Positions 21,243 to 30,232 of a stretch of 64,000 nucleotides of DNA are shown here, piece after piece. This DNA is from Pantoea sp. alder81 (GTDB lineage Bacteria; Pseudomonadota; Gammaproteobacteria; Enterobacterales; Enterobacteriaceae): NCBI RefSeq assembly GCF_020179835.1, contig NZ_JAIUDA010000002.1, positions 806,001-870,000 of the forward strand, read 5' to 3'. A program made the translations under genes and the position numbers. Below the pieces are notes generated by a model. The model did no database searches, was not told where the DNA came from, and saw only the letters and a program-made list of their open reading frames with translations. Numbering within the stretch: the stretch's first letter is position 1; the number at the start of each line of letters is the position of its first letter.

Positions 21243-22418
21243 TTGAAAAAACGTACTCCCTTTTTACTGGCCTTAATGGTTTCAGTGCTTCCATTAAAAA
21301 GCATGGCGCAGACGGTGGCCGATCCGCTGCTGGCTTCTCAGATTGTGGATCGTTACGCCGAGCACATCTTCTATGGCAGCGGCGCAACCGGCATGGCGCT
21401 GGTGGCGATCGATGGCAATCAGCGCGTGTTCGCCAGCTTTGGCGATACCAGCCCTGGCAATAACGTGCGCCCTCAGCTTGATTCGGTGATTCGCATCGCC
21501 TCGCTGAGCAAGCTGATGACCAGCGAAGTGATGGTCAAGATGGCGGAACGCGGACAGATTCGCCTTGACGATCCGCTGAGCAAATATGCACCGGCTGGCG
21601 CGCGCGTCCCGAATTACAACGGTCAGCCGATTCGCCTGATCAACCTCGCCACCCATACCGGCAGCCTGCCACGTGAACAGCCGGGCGGCAAACCGCATCG
21701 ACCGGTGTTTGTCTGGCCAACCAAAGCCGATCGCTGGCAATGGCTGCAAGGTGCGCAGCTGAAAGCCACGCCGGGCACCCAGGCCGCTTACTCCAATCTC
21801 GGCTTTGATCTGCTGGGCGATGCCCTGTCGAAAGCGGGAGGCATGCCCTATCCGGCGCTGTTGCAGCAGTTAGTAACTCGCCCACTCGGCATGAAAGACA
21901 CCACCTTTACGCCATCACCCGATCAGTGCCAGCGTCTGATGATTCCAGAAAAAGGCGCCAGCCCGTGCAATAACACCCTCGCGGCAGTGGGCAGCGGTGG
22001 CGTTTACTCTACGCCGGACGATATGGGCCGCTGGATGCAGCAGTTCCTGAACTCGGCGGTCAATCACCGCACGCCACAGGTTGATCGTCTGCAAACGCTG
22101 ATCTATCGCCGTGACCAGCTGACCAAAGTGGAAGGTATGGATGTGCCCGGTCGTGCCGATGCGTTAGGCATGGGTTGGGTGTATATGGGGCCGAAGGAGG
22201 GACGTCCGGGAATTATTGAAAAAACCGGCGGCGGCGGCGGCTTTATTACTTACATGGCGATGGTGCCACAAAGTAACGTCGGGGTATTTGTGGTGGTGAC
22301 CCGTTCACCGCTGTCACGCTTCACACCGATGAGTGATGGCGTGAATAACCTGCTGGCGGAGCTGGTCGGTAATCAAAATGGCTCACCGATGATGATCAAT
22401 GCCATACCTTCCCCCTAA
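21243..22418 (+). CDS. ampH: D-alanyl-D-alanine carboxypeptidase/endopeptidase AmpH
   Basis: Class C beta-lactamase-like penicillin-binding protein that acts on peptidoglycan peptides in the periplasm. The 391-residue product has a signal peptide (to about residue 22), the active serine motif SLSK (87-90), YSN (183-185) and a KTGGGGG motif near 333. Close similarity to E. coli AmpH through GATGMALVAIDGNQRVF and AAYSNLGFDLL. The start appears to be TTG at 21243, because it alone gives a full signal peptide; the ribosome site is weak. In E. coli ampH is elsewhere, near sbmA. Confidence 0.9.
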   Translation: MKKRTPFLLALMVSVLPLKSMAQTVADPLLASQIVDRYAEHIFYGSGATGMALVAIDGNQRVFASFGDTSPGNNVRPQLDSVIRIASLSKLMTSEVMVKMAERGQIRLDDPLSKYAPAGARVPNYNGQPIRLINLATHTGSLPREQPGGKPHRPVFVWPTKADRWQWLQGAQLKATPGTQAAYSNLGFDLLGDALSKAGGMPYPALLQQLVTRPLGMKDTTFTPSPDQCQRLMIPEKGASPCNNTLAAVGSGGVYSTPDDMGRWMQQFLNSAVNHRTPQVDRLQTLIYRRDQLTKVEGMDVPGRADALGMGWVYMGPKEGRPGIIEKTGGGGGFITYMAMVPQSNVGVFVVVTRSPLSRFTPMSDGVNNLLAELVGNQNGSPMMINAIPSP

Positions 22419-22455
22419 ATAATTCGTGAAGCAGAAAGGCGGCAATTGAATGAAT

Positions 22456-22487
22456 CCCCAGGAGCTTACATCAGTAAGTGACTGGGG
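22456..22487. repeat. Hairpin between convergent ampH and DUF1176 gene
   Basis: CCCCAG (22456-22461) pairs with CTGGGG (22482-22487), and inside it GCTTAC pairs with GTAAGT around an ATCA loop, separated by a symmetric GA/GA bulge. I recall closely similar hairpins as dispersed spacer sequences in other Enterobacterales. It may also end transcription from both sides. Confidence 0.6.
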
Positions 22488-22521
22488 TGAATGAAAACAG
22501 CCAACGCATCTGCAGTGCGAA

Positions 22522-23580
22522 TTATCTAGGGGGTTGGCTGACCCACAGGGTTGGCCAATCATCACTGCTATGCCAGGCATCACAGGTTTTCTCTTCAGCA
22601 TACTCTGCCAGCGCAAATTCATTGCCGTCATATTGCCAGCGCGTAGCGACACCGCAATCGCCCAGACCGCGACCTTTACTGAAGGTGTAAAGCAAACCGT
22701 TGCTGGCATCAAATTCAGCATTAACCAGTTCCATTTGATTGTCACTGCGTCCCGGTGGCGTAAACGGCAAGGTTAGCGTCAGTCCGCGTGCCACATAGGG
22801 CTGGCTGCGCGTCACTTCAAACGCCAAATCAATCACGTTGTAGGCACCGGTTTCACAACTGATTAATAGCAGCGCTTTCGTGTCGGTGAGCGGCGCCACA
22901 CTCACTTCACGTCTCAGCGGATCGAGCGAACAGTTATCGGTGTTAACTCGCCATGTACCGTAATCAATCAGCCCGCTGGTTTCTTCCTGGGTCAACGGCG
23001 CTGGCTGCGGCAAGGGAGCAGGCAGTTGCGGGGCCTGCGGCACAGGGGGAACATCCCATTGCGCGCGATCGCCCCGCTTCACCCAGGCGCTGGCGCCATT
23101 CACCCGGCCCTGAACTTCATCCATCAGCAGGAGCGCCGCTTTCATGCCGCTAAGTGGAATGATGGCTTTCGCCTGATAGGTCAGTTGCAGAGTATGGGCG
23201 TCCAGCGTTTGCGCCAGAAATTCATCGATGGCGATGGCATTGCTGGTGGCGAGATGGTGTGGCTCCACACTCCAGTGTTTGAGGTCTGGTGTCAGGCGAC
23301 GCTGATCCAGCAGCAAATTATCCTTTAACGGACCACCGGGCAGTTCTCCGCTGTACGCGCTGCCGTAATCGATACGCAGCAGTGGGCGATCGTTAACGCC
23401 AGCGCCGCGTGAAAGGGTCATCACTAATCCGTTGTCCCCCGGAAAGCTGCGCGCCACGCAAAAAGCCGCGTTGTTACAGGTGAGCTGCCAGTCAGAAAAT
23501 GACTTTTGCAGTGGCTCAGCCTGAACGCACGCGACAAACACAAAGGGCAATAAAAGCAGCAACTTCATCCAATAAGACAT
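22522..23580 (-). CDS. Exported DUF1176 family protein
   Basis: Predicted periplasmic protein with a signal peptide (KLLLLLPFVFVACVQA) and a DUF1176-type body starting PLQKSFSDWQLTCNNAAFCVAR. It contains paired cysteines, a proline-rich linker near the middle (PQLPAPLPQPAPL) and a C-terminal half with NTDNCSLDP and GDCGVATRWQYDG. Three in-frame starts are possible, at 23619, 23580 and 23568. None has a good ribosome site, and the first would place 13 extra residues before the signal peptide. Function unknown. Stands alone, convergent with ampH and divergent from the sugar operon. Confidence 0.82.
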   Translation of the reverse strand: MSYWMKLLLLLPFVFVACVQAEPLQKSFSDWQLTCNNAAFCVARSFPGDNGLVMTLSRGAGVNDRPLLRIDYGSAYSGELPGGPLKDNLLLDQRRLTPDLKHWSVEPHHLATSNAIAIDEFLAQTLDAHTLQLTYQAKAIIPLSGMKAALLLMDEVQGRVNGASAWVKRGDRAQWDVPPVPQAPQLPAPLPQPAPLTQEETSGLIDYGTWRVNTDNCSLDPLRREVSVAPLTDTKALLLISCETGAYNVIDLAFEVTRSQPYVARGLTLTLPFTPPGRSDNQMELVNAEFDASNGLLYTFSKGRGLGDCGVATRWQYDGNEFALAEYAEEKTCDAWHSSDDWPTLWVSQPPR

Positions 23581-24160
23581 CAAAAAAAAAGGTCCCCAAA
23601 TTCCTTGAAAGGAAATCATAGCGTAACGGCAACGTGGTCAGCAGGCCGAAACTGTGAGCTGGCCCTAAAAGCGGTACTAACTGCTGAAAAAGCCGTCGCC
23701 TGGGGCGATCTAAGGCTGGAGAAGCAAGGGTTCCATCATCCTTTTTGACTGATTTCCGCTCAATCGGATTCGTCGGACTGTGGAGTCATGTTTTTCTTAA
23801 AAGTGTGCATGTGAGTGAAATATCTGCCCTGGCGCAGCCACGCCGTTTGTAAGGGTTAAGCTCAAAACAATTTTTATTCACATCACAAATCGGTCAAATA
23901 CACATAAACGGTCACAACCGGTCATGATAAGGTGTTTTCATACGGTAATAATTGTTTGCTACCGATCCCCCGATTTAGCGCTAACACGCGTGTTTATGTG
24001 AATCAGATCTCTATTAAATGAAAATTTTAGATCTCATTTACATAAAAATTCGACTCACATCACTCTTACGTCGCCGGGCATTTTGACCACTGCGGACTCG
24101 TGCGCAGTCCACATTTTCCCGCTGCGGTATCCAGTACTTTATAGCCATCGGAGGGAAGTC
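23581..24160. promoter_or_regulatory. Long regulatory spacer upstream of the sugar operon
   Basis: About 580 bases without a credible gene, AT-rich towards the right. It holds three direct CGGTCA hexamers (23891-23896, 23909-23914, 23919-23924), an 18-bp imperfect inverted repeat (23993-24010 with 24029-24046), and a strong GGAGGGAAG ribosome site just before the regulator start at 24161. The first two look like protein-binding sites for operon control. Confidence 0.6.
23993..24046. promoter_or_regulatory. 18-bp inverted repeat, candidate operator
   Basis: TTTATGTGAATCAGATCT (23993-24010) is the reverse complement of 24029-24046 with two mismatches; the 18-base AT-rich spacer lies between. 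Position, 115 bases before the DeoR-type regulator gene, suits an autoregulatory operator. Confidence 0.55.
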
Positions 24161-24991
24161 ATGTTGCCGATTGAAAGACAGCAGCGAATTATTGACGAAC
24201 TAAATTTAAATGGTCGGGTTATTGTCGCTGAATTAGTCACGTTGTGTCAGGTTTCGCAAGAAACCATTCGTCGTGATTTAACTCAGCTGGAGAAACGTGG
24301 GCTGTTGCAACGTAGCCACGGCGGTGCAGTACCAGCAAAACGACAAGCCGCTAACATTCAGGGGAATACGAGGGGTGTTAACGAGTATGAATTATCTTTC
24401 CGCCAGCGCATGAATGAACATGTAGATGCAAAGATGGTGATAGCCAAACGTGCACTCGATTTCATCAGCCCCGGCGATTGTATATTACTCGACAGTAGCA
24501 CTACTTGCTGGTATTTAGCGCGACAGCTGCCGGATATTGAATTAACGGTATTAACTAACTCCATCAGAATTGTCCAAACCCTTGCGGCGCGGGGCAGTAT
24601 CCGCACCATCTGTCTGGGGGGAGAATATTCTGACCGTTATGAAGATTTCCATGGTGTTGTCGCTGAGCAGCCTTTACGGGAATTTCAGATTAATAAGATC
24701 TTTTTTTCCTGTAGCAGTTTAGGCAATGACGGTTATTTACGTGAAGGTAATGAAAACAACGCACATTTAAAACAACAGATGTTATTGGCAGCAGAAAGAA
24801 AACATCTGCTGCTTGATGCCAGTAAATTCCTGCGGCCCTCATTCGCGCGTATTTGTCATTATCGCGATGTGGACTTTCTCATCACTGACCAATTAAAAGA
24901 CAAAGAGCTGGAACAAGAATTAGCCTGGAACGGCGTCAATATTATTGATTGCTCACAGCGCAACAATTCAATGCAGCTAATAAAAAATTAA
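24161..24991 (+). CDS. DeoR-family transcriptional regulator of the sugar operon
   Basis: Probable repressor of the downstream transport and catabolic genes, 276 residues. The N-terminal DeoR helix-turn-helix reads RQQRIIDELNLNGRVIVAELV and SQETIRRDLTQLEKRGLLQRSHGGA. The C-terminal sugar-phosphate sensor domain shows LLDSSTTCWYLARQLPD, LTVLTNSIRIV and LLDASKFLRPS. ATG at 24161 has GGAGGGAAG before it; a longer in-frame start 26 codons upstream has no homology support. Only 12 bases separate it from the binding-protein gene, so regulator and operon are co-transcribed. The effector is probably a phosphorylated sugar of the pathway. Confidence 0.92.
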   Translation: MLPIERQQRIIDELNLNGRVIVAELVTLCQVSQETIRRDLTQLEKRGLLQRSHGGAVPAKRQAANIQGNTRGVNEYELSFRQRMNEHVDAKMVIAKRALDFISPGDCILLDSSTTCWYLARQLPDIELTVLTNSIRIVQTLAARGSIRTICLGGEYSDRYEDFHGVVAEQPLREFQINKIFFSCSSLGNDGYLREGNENNAHLKQQMLLAAERKHLLLDASKFLRPSFARICHYRDVDFLITDQLKDKELEQELAWNGVNIIDCSQRNNSMQLIKN

Positions 24992-25003
24992 TCCGGAGTC
25001 TTT

Positions 25004-25987
25004 ATGAAAAAACATCTTATCGCCTGTTCTCTGCTTGCTCTGTTTGCCGCCACCGGCGCGCACGCTGCTGACAAATTACGCATGGGCATCGTGGTGAAAA
25101 TTGGCGGTATTCCGTGGTTCAACGCCATGGAAGCGGGCATCAAGAGTGAAGCGGCGAAACGCGGCATTGATGCATGGATGGTAGGCCCAACCGCCGCCGA
25201 CCCTGCCCTGCAGGTGCGTGCAATTGAAGATTTGATTGCGCAGAAAGTCGACATCATCGGCGTGGTGCCGAACGACCCGAAAGTGCTGGAGCCGGTGCTG
25301 AAACGTGCGCGTGAAGCTGGTATTCAGGTCATCACCCACGAATCACCGGATCAGAAAGGTGCGAACTGGGATTTCGAACTGGTAGATGCCCCAACGCACG
25401 GCATCAACCATATGAAAGCGCTGGCGAAATGCATGCATGAAGAGGGCAAATACGCCATGTACGTTGGCAGCCTGACCGTGCCACTGCATCAACAGTGGAC
25501 CGATGCGGCGCTGAATTATCAGAAAGAACATTACCCAAAAATGCAGATGGTGACCGACAAATTCGGCGTCGGCGAATCGCTGGATGACTCCATTCGTACC
25601 ACCAACGAGCTGATGTCCAAATACCCGGATCTGAAAGGCATTATGGCATTCGGATCGCAGGGCCCAATTGGTGCCGGTCGTGCAGTGATGAACCGTAACA
25701 AGATTGATCAGGTCTGCGTGATTGGCGCCTTCAGCCCGGGCCAGGGTGCTTCTCTGGTGCAGCGTGGCGCGATCAAAGGCGGCTACATCTGGAATCCACA
25801 AACCGCCGGTGAAGTGTTCGTGCGTATCGCCGACATGATGCAGAAGAAAGAGCCAATCACCGACGGTATGACCATCGACGGTCTGGGCAAAGTGAAAGTT
25901 GACGAGGCGACCCACACCATCCTCGGTAACAACACCGAAAGCCTGGATAAAGAAAACCTGCCAAAACTGGTGAAAATGGGGCTGTAA
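25004..25987 (+). CDS. Sugar ABC transporter periplasmic binding protein (LsrB/RhaS-like)
   Basis: Periplasmic sugar receptor of the pulsed type-I binding fold, 327 residues. A signal peptide ends at about GAHA (residue 21), followed by KLRMGIVVKIGGIPWFNAMEAGI and a second lobe with FGVGESLDDSIRTTNELM. It resembles the autoinducer-2/rhamnose branch (LsrB, RhaS) more than AlsB or RbsB by eye, so the ligand cannot be read from family alone. GGAG precedes the ATG and the stop overlaps the ATPase start (TAATG). Ligand inferred from downstream enzymes to be a rare ketohexose. Confidence 0.9.
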   Translation: MKKHLIACSLLALFAATGAHAADKLRMGIVVKIGGIPWFNAMEAGIKSEAAKRGIDAWMVGPTAADPALQVRAIEDLIAQKVDIIGVVPNDPKVLEPVLKRAREAGIQVITHESPDQKGANWDFELVDAPTHGINHMKALAKCMHEEGKYAMYVGSLTVPLHQQWTDAALNYQKEHYPKMQMVTDKFGVGESLDDSIRTTNELMSKYPDLKGIMAFGSQGPIGAGRAVMNRNKIDQVCVIGAFSPGQGASLVQRGAIKGGYIWNPQTAGEVFVRIADMMQKKEPITDGMTIDGLGKVKVDEATHTILGNNTESLDKENLPKLVKMGL

Positions 25988-27495
25988 TGATGAAAGAGGT
26001 GATCCCACAGACGATAATTGCGCTCGACAACCTGTCGAAAACATTTGGTGGCAACCGCGCACTGAGCGATATCTCGCTGAGCTTACTGGCGGGCGAAGTG
26101 CACTGCCTGGCTGGCACCAACGGCTGTGGCAAAAGCACCTTAATCAAAGTCATTTCCGGGGTACATGCCCCGGACAATGGCAGCCGCATTACCTTAGGTG
26201 ATGGCCCGACCTTCCCGCGTCTGACCACCCGTCAGGCGCGTGATTTCGGCATCCAGGTGATTTATCAGGATCTGTCGCTGTTCCCGAATTTGAGCGTGGC
26301 CGAGAACATCGCTTTTGAGCACAATCTCAATAGTCTGTTGGGCTGGCACCGCAAGGCCAAGCTGCGCGCAACGGCAACCCGCATTATTGAAGAGCTGAAA
26401 TTCGATCTCGATTTGGATGAGAAAGTTTCGGCGCTGTCGATTGCCGCACGTCAGCAGGTGGCCATTTGCCGTGCACTGGTCGCCGATGCGCGCCTGGTGA
26501 TCATGGACGAGCCAACCGCTTCCCTGACGCGCACCGAAGTGAATCAACTGCTGCGCACTGTGCGCTACCTGAAAGATAAAAACATCTGCGTGGTGTTTGT
26601 GAGCCATCGTCTGGATGAAGTGCTGGAAATTTCGGATCGCGTAACGGTGATCCGCGACGGTCGCAAGATGGGCTGCTGGCCCGCCAAAGAGATGACGCCA
26701 CATCATCTGACTGAACTGATGACCGGGCTTAAGCTCGATTATCAGCTTAAAGCACCAACGCGTAATGCCGACCGCGCCATTCTCGAAGTCGAGAATCTGA
26801 CGCGCGCCGGACAATATCACGACGTCAATTTCAAGCTGTATCAGGGCGAAGTACTCGGCCTGTGCGGCCTGCTCGGTTCGGGTCGCACCGAACTGGCGCT
26901 GTCACTGTTTGGCATGACCAAACCCGACAGCGGCAAAATCTGGCTCGACAGCAAACCCGTGCGCTTCCGTGGCCATGAGGATGCCATCAAAGCCGGTATC
27001 GGCTATGTCTCCGAAGACCGCTTAACCCTGGGCCTGGTACAGCAACAATCGGTGGCCGACAACATGGTGTTGCCGATCCTCGATAAGCTGCAAAACCGTT
27101 TTCACATCATCGACGAATACCGCAAAAACAAGCTGATCCTGCAGTGGATTCAACAGCTCGGCGTGCGCGTGGCCGATCCCAATCTGGCGATCTCCACTCT
27201 TTCAGGTGGTAACCAACAGAAGATCGTGCTGGCGAAATGGGTGCTGACCCAGCCGCGCATTTTGATTCTGGATTCGCCCACCGTGGGCGTGGATGTCGGT
27301 GCCAAAGCCAGCATCTATCAGCTGATCCACGAGCTGGCGAAGGAAGGTCTGTCGATCATTCTGATTTCCGATGAAGTGCCAGAGGTTTGGTACAACTGCG
27401 ACCGCATTCTGCACTTCCGTGATGGCACCGTTCATGCCGAATACCAACCCGATACCGTTGAGCAAGAACAGCTGGCGGAGGTGATCAATGCCTGA
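25987..27495 (+). CDS. Sugar ABC transporter double ATP-binding protein
   Basis: Cytosolic ATPase with two fused nucleotide-binding domains, as in RbsA, AlsA and LsrA. The 502 residues show an intact Walker A in the first half (GTNGCGKST, 43-51), with Walker B LVIMDEPTASLT and an H-loop in VFVSHRLDE. The second half has a degenerate P-loop (GLLGSGRTEL) but a good signature LSGGNQQK and LILDSPTVGVD. Two tandem ATG codons at 25987 and 25990 could both start it. Its 3' end overlaps the first permease gene by eight bases and carries that gene's ribosome site. Confidence 0.93.
   Translation: MMKEVIPQTIIALDNLSKTFGGNRALSDISLSLLAGEVHCLAGTNGCGKSTLIKVISGVHAPDNGSRITLGDGPTFPRLTTRQARDFGIQVIYQDLSLFPNLSVAENIAFEHNLNSLLGWHRKAKLRATATRIIEELKFDLDLDEKVSALSIAARQQVAICRALVADARLVIMDEPTASLTRTEVNQLLRTVRYLKDKNICVVFVSHRLDEVLEISDRVTVIRDGRKMGCWPAKEMTPHHLTELMTGLKLDYQLKAPTRNADRAILEVENLTRAGQYHDVNFKLYQGEVLGLCGLLGSGRTELALSLFGMTKPDSGKIWLDSKPVRFRGHEDAIKAGIGYVSEDRLTLGLVQQQSVADNMVLPILDKLQNRFHIIDEYRKNKLILQWIQQLGVRVADPNLAISTLSGGNQQKIVLAKWVLTQPRILILDSPTVGVDVGAKASIYQLIHELAKEGLSIILISDEVPEVWYNCDRILHFRDGTVHAEYQPDTVEQEQLAEVINA
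27477..27486 (+). promoter_or_regulatory. Full-length Shine-Dalgarno for the first permease gene
   Basis: GGAGGTGATC is complementary over all ten bases to the usual enterobacterial 16S rRNA 3' end. It lies inside the end of the ATPase gene, with the permease ATG at 27488. This is an unusually strong site for an internal operon gene. Confidence 0.8.
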
Positions 27496-28477
27496 TTTTT
27501 CTCGTTTACGTCCGCACTCCAGTCAGGGCTGGCTGGCGTGGGTACTGCTGGCTTTCATCCTGTTCTTCTCGGTAGCCAGCGATCAATTCCTTTCGGTGCA
27601 GAACCTGCTGGATTTAGCCGAAAGCTACGCCGTGACCGGCATCTTTGCCCTCGGGCTATTCGTGGTGCTGGTGACCGGCGGGATCGATATCTCCTTCGCT
27701 GCGGTGGCGTCGGTGGTGCAATACCTGATTGCTTCGCTGTTTGTGCAGTTCCAGTTTGATAACGCGGCGCTGAGCATCCTGCTGGCGATTGCCTGCGGCA
27801 CCACCTTTGGCGTGATTAACGCCCTGTTGATCACCTCACTGCGCGTGGTGTCGATCATCATCACCATCAGTATGCAGTCGCTGCTGTTTGGTCTGCTGAT
27901 GTGGGTGACCGGCGGTAAGAGCCTTTATTCCCTGCCGGACTGGTGGATCACGCTGCGCAGCGTGCTGCCCTTCACCTGGCAAGGCAACAGCTTCCAGATT
28001 GGCCTCCCGCTGATCACCATGCTGGTGATTGCCGGACTGACCGCGCTGCTGCTGAATAAAACCAATCTCGGCCGCCAGCTGTATGCGGTGGGCGGCGATG
28101 CGGAATCCGCACGTCGTATCGGGATTCGCGTCGGCTTGATTCACGTCTTTGCCTACGGCTGGCTCGGTGCGATGGCAGCGATTGGCGGGCTGGTGCAGGT
28201 GTATCGCATGGGTGAAGTGGTGCCGAATGCTTTAGTCGGCGGCGAGCTGGATGTGCTGGCAGCAACGGTGCTCGGCGGTGCCAGTCTGATGGGCGGTAAA
28301 GGCACGGTGAGCGGCACGCTAATGGGCGTGTTCCTGATCGCCATTCTGAAGAACGGCCTCAACCTGATTGGCGTCTCCAACTACTTCATGAACATCGTGG
28401 TAGGCGGCGTGATCATGGTGGCGATTGCCGTGACTCACTACAAAAAACGTAAAGAAACTGACGTCAGTTTCGTCTGA
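27488..28477 (+). CDS. Sugar ABC transporter permease 1
   Basis: Inner-membrane permease of the RbsC/AraH family (BPD_transp_2), 329 residues with about eight to ten hydrophobic segments. Family motifs are VLVTGGIDISFAAVASVVQY near the first third and LDVLAATVLGGASLMGGKGTVSGTLMGV near the C-terminus, the ATPase-contact region. It pairs with a second, non-identical permease 13 bases downstream, so the channel is probably a heterodimer, as for LsrC-LsrD. Confidence 0.92.
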   Translation: MPDFSRLRPHSSQGWLAWVLLAFILFFSVASDQFLSVQNLLDLAESYAVTGIFALGLFVVLVTGGIDISFAAVASVVQYLIASLFVQFQFDNAALSILLAIACGTTFGVINALLITSLRVVSIIITISMQSLLFGLLMWVTGGKSLYSLPDWWITLRSVLPFTWQGNSFQIGLPLITMLVIAGLTALLLNKTNLGRQLYAVGGDAESARRIGIRVGLIHVFAYGWLGAMAAIGGLVQVYRMGEVVPNALVGGELDVLAATVLGGASLMGGKGTVSGTLMGVFLIAILKNGLNLIGVSNYFMNIVVGGVIMVAIAVTHYKKRKETDVSFV

Positions 28478-28490
28478 CAGGGGCATTCAC

Positions 28491-29540
28491 ATGAAATCAC
28501 TCTCTGCTCTGCGTCCGGACGGCACCAATATCGGCCTGATGCTGCTGATTGCGCTGGCGCTGGCAATCTTCACCATTATGCTGCCGGGCCGCTTTATGAC
28601 CGACTCGACCTTTATGAGTATGGCGTTCCAGCTGCCGGAACTCGGCCTACTGACGCTGGCGATGTTTATCGCCATCCTCAGCGGCGGCCTGAACCTGGCG
28701 ATTATCGCCACCGCCAACCTGACCGCACTGTTTATTGCCTGGACGCTGATGAGCGCCCTGCCCGCTGATGCTGGCACCGGTCAGCAGCTGTTGTGGCTGT
28801 TTATTGCCATCATCGGCGCGATGTTAATTGCCGCGGTGATCGGCGTGATTACCGGCGTGATGGTGACGCGAATTGGTGCTCACCCGATTCTGGTGACGCT
28901 GGCGACCATGATGACGCTGAACGGCATCGGTATCTGGCTGACCAAAGGTGCGGCCGTGAGCGGCATGCCATCGGTGGTGCAGGCGCTCGGTTCCAATACG
29001 CTGTTGGGTATGCCGCTGCCGCTGTGGGTCTTCCTGATTGCCGCTGCGCTGCTGGCGCTGTTCCTCGGCAAAACGCGCGCCGGTAAATGCATCTACATGG
29101 GCGGCAGTAACATCAATGCCACCTGGTTTAGCGGCATCAACACCCATCGCATGGTGGTGCTGGTGTACGTGATCTCCAGCCTGCTGTGCGTGTTAGCCGG
29201 ATTGATCATGATGTCACGCTTCAACTCGGCACGAATGGGTTACGGCGATGCGTATCTGCTGCTGACGGTGCTGGCGATTATTCTCGGCGGCACGGATCCC
29301 AACGGCGGTTTCGGCCGCGTCACCGGTGTGGTGCTGGCGCTGATTGCACTGCAAGTGCTCTCAACCGGATTCAATCTGATGAACATCAGCCAGCACGTAA
29401 GCCTGGCGATGTGGGGCGCGGTACTGATTGTGGTGCTGGCCTTCAAACAATTTAAAGCCCGTTTTAATGAACATCGTGCCGTCAAGCTGAGCAAACTCGC
29501 TGCGGCCCTCAATCCTCTGACCGAAAAAAAGGAAGTCTAA
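28491..29540 (+). CDS. Sugar ABC transporter permease 2
   Basis: Second RbsC-type permease, 349 residues with multiple hydrophobic helices. Motifs include FIAILSGGLNLAIIATANLT, GVMVTRIGAHPILVTLATM and LAIILGGTDPNGGFGRVTGV. The C-terminus is a basic and polar tail of about 35 residues. AGGGG precedes the ATG, and the stop overlaps the epimerase start by one base (TAATG). Sequence clearly differs from permease 1, arguing for a heterodimeric channel rather than a duplication in progress. Confidence 0.92.
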   Translation: MKSLSALRPDGTNIGLMLLIALALAIFTIMLPGRFMTDSTFMSMAFQLPELGLLTLAMFIAILSGGLNLAIIATANLTALFIAWTLMSALPADAGTGQQLLWLFIAIIGAMLIAAVIGVITGVMVTRIGAHPILVTLATMMTLNGIGIWLTKGAAVSGMPSVVQALGSNTLLGMPLPLWVFLIAAALLALFLGKTRAGKCIYMGGSNINATWFSGINTHRMVVLVYVISSLLCVLAGLIMMSRFNSARMGYGDAYLLLTVLAIILGGTDPNGGFGRVTGVVLALIALQVLSTGFNLMNISQHVSLAMWGAVLIVVLAFKQFKARFNEHRAVKLSKLAAALNPLTEKKEV

Positions 29541-30232
29541 TGCGTATTCAAGTCTCCCCGTCGTTGATGTGTATGAATCTGATGGAGATCAAGCACCAGC
29601 TGGAAGTGCTGGATTCCCGCGCAGACTTCCTCCATATCGATATCATGGACGGTCATTACGTTAAGAACATCACGCTGTCGCCGTTCTTTATTGAGCAGAT
29701 TCGCCCGCACACCAAAGTGGCGCTGGATGTGCACTTGATGGTGGAACAGCCGACCGATTTCATTGATGCGATTGCCAAAGCGGGTGCCGATTACATCTGC
29801 CCGCATGCCGAAACCATCAACCGTGATGCGTTCCGCGTGATCAACCTGATTCGCAGCCACGGCAAGAAAGTCGGCGTGGTGCTGAACCCGGCCACACCTG
29901 TGTCGTTTATCCATCATTACATTCATCTGCTGGATAAGATCACCGTGATGACCGTGGATCCTGGCTATGCCGGCCAACCGTTCATTCCGGAAATGGTGGC
30001 GAAAGTCCAGGAGCTGAAAGCCCTGAAGCAGCAGCATGGTCACAAATATCTGATTGAGATTGATGGCTCGTGCAACACGCGCACTTACAACACGCTGGTC
30101 GGTGCGGGTGCTGAAGTACTGATCGTCGGCACCTCTGGCCTGTTCAATATCCATGACGATTTAGCAACGGCCTGGGACATGATGCGTGACAGCATCGATG
30201 AAGCTCAGGGCCTGGCGAAGGTATCCGCATGA
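29540..30232 (+). CDS. alsE: AlsE-like D-allulose-6-phosphate 3-epimerase
   Basis: Ribulose-phosphate 3-epimerase family TIM barrel, 230 residues. The metal and acid/base residues are His32 and Asp34 (HIDIMDGH), His65 (DVHLMV) and Asp175 (IEIDGSC). It looks closer to E. coli AlsE than to Rpe: SPSLMCM, LTVMTVDPGYAGQPFIPEM-like segments and VGTSGLF. AlsE converts D-allulose-6-phosphate to fructose-6-phosphate. AGGAAG precedes the start; its end overlaps the kinase gene by four bases. Rpe-like activity on pentulose phosphates is the main alternative. Confidence 0.83.
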   Translation: MRIQVSPSLMCMNLMEIKHQLEVLDSRADFLHIDIMDGHYVKNITLSPFFIEQIRPHTKVALDVHLMVEQPTDFIDAIAKAGADYICPHAETINRDAFRVINLIRSHGKKVGVVLNPATPVSFIHHYIHLLDKITVMTVDPGYAGQPFIPEMVAKVQELKALKQQHGHKYLIEIDGSCNTRTYNTLVGAGAEVLIVGTSGLFNIHDDLATAWDMMRDSIDEAQGLAKVSA

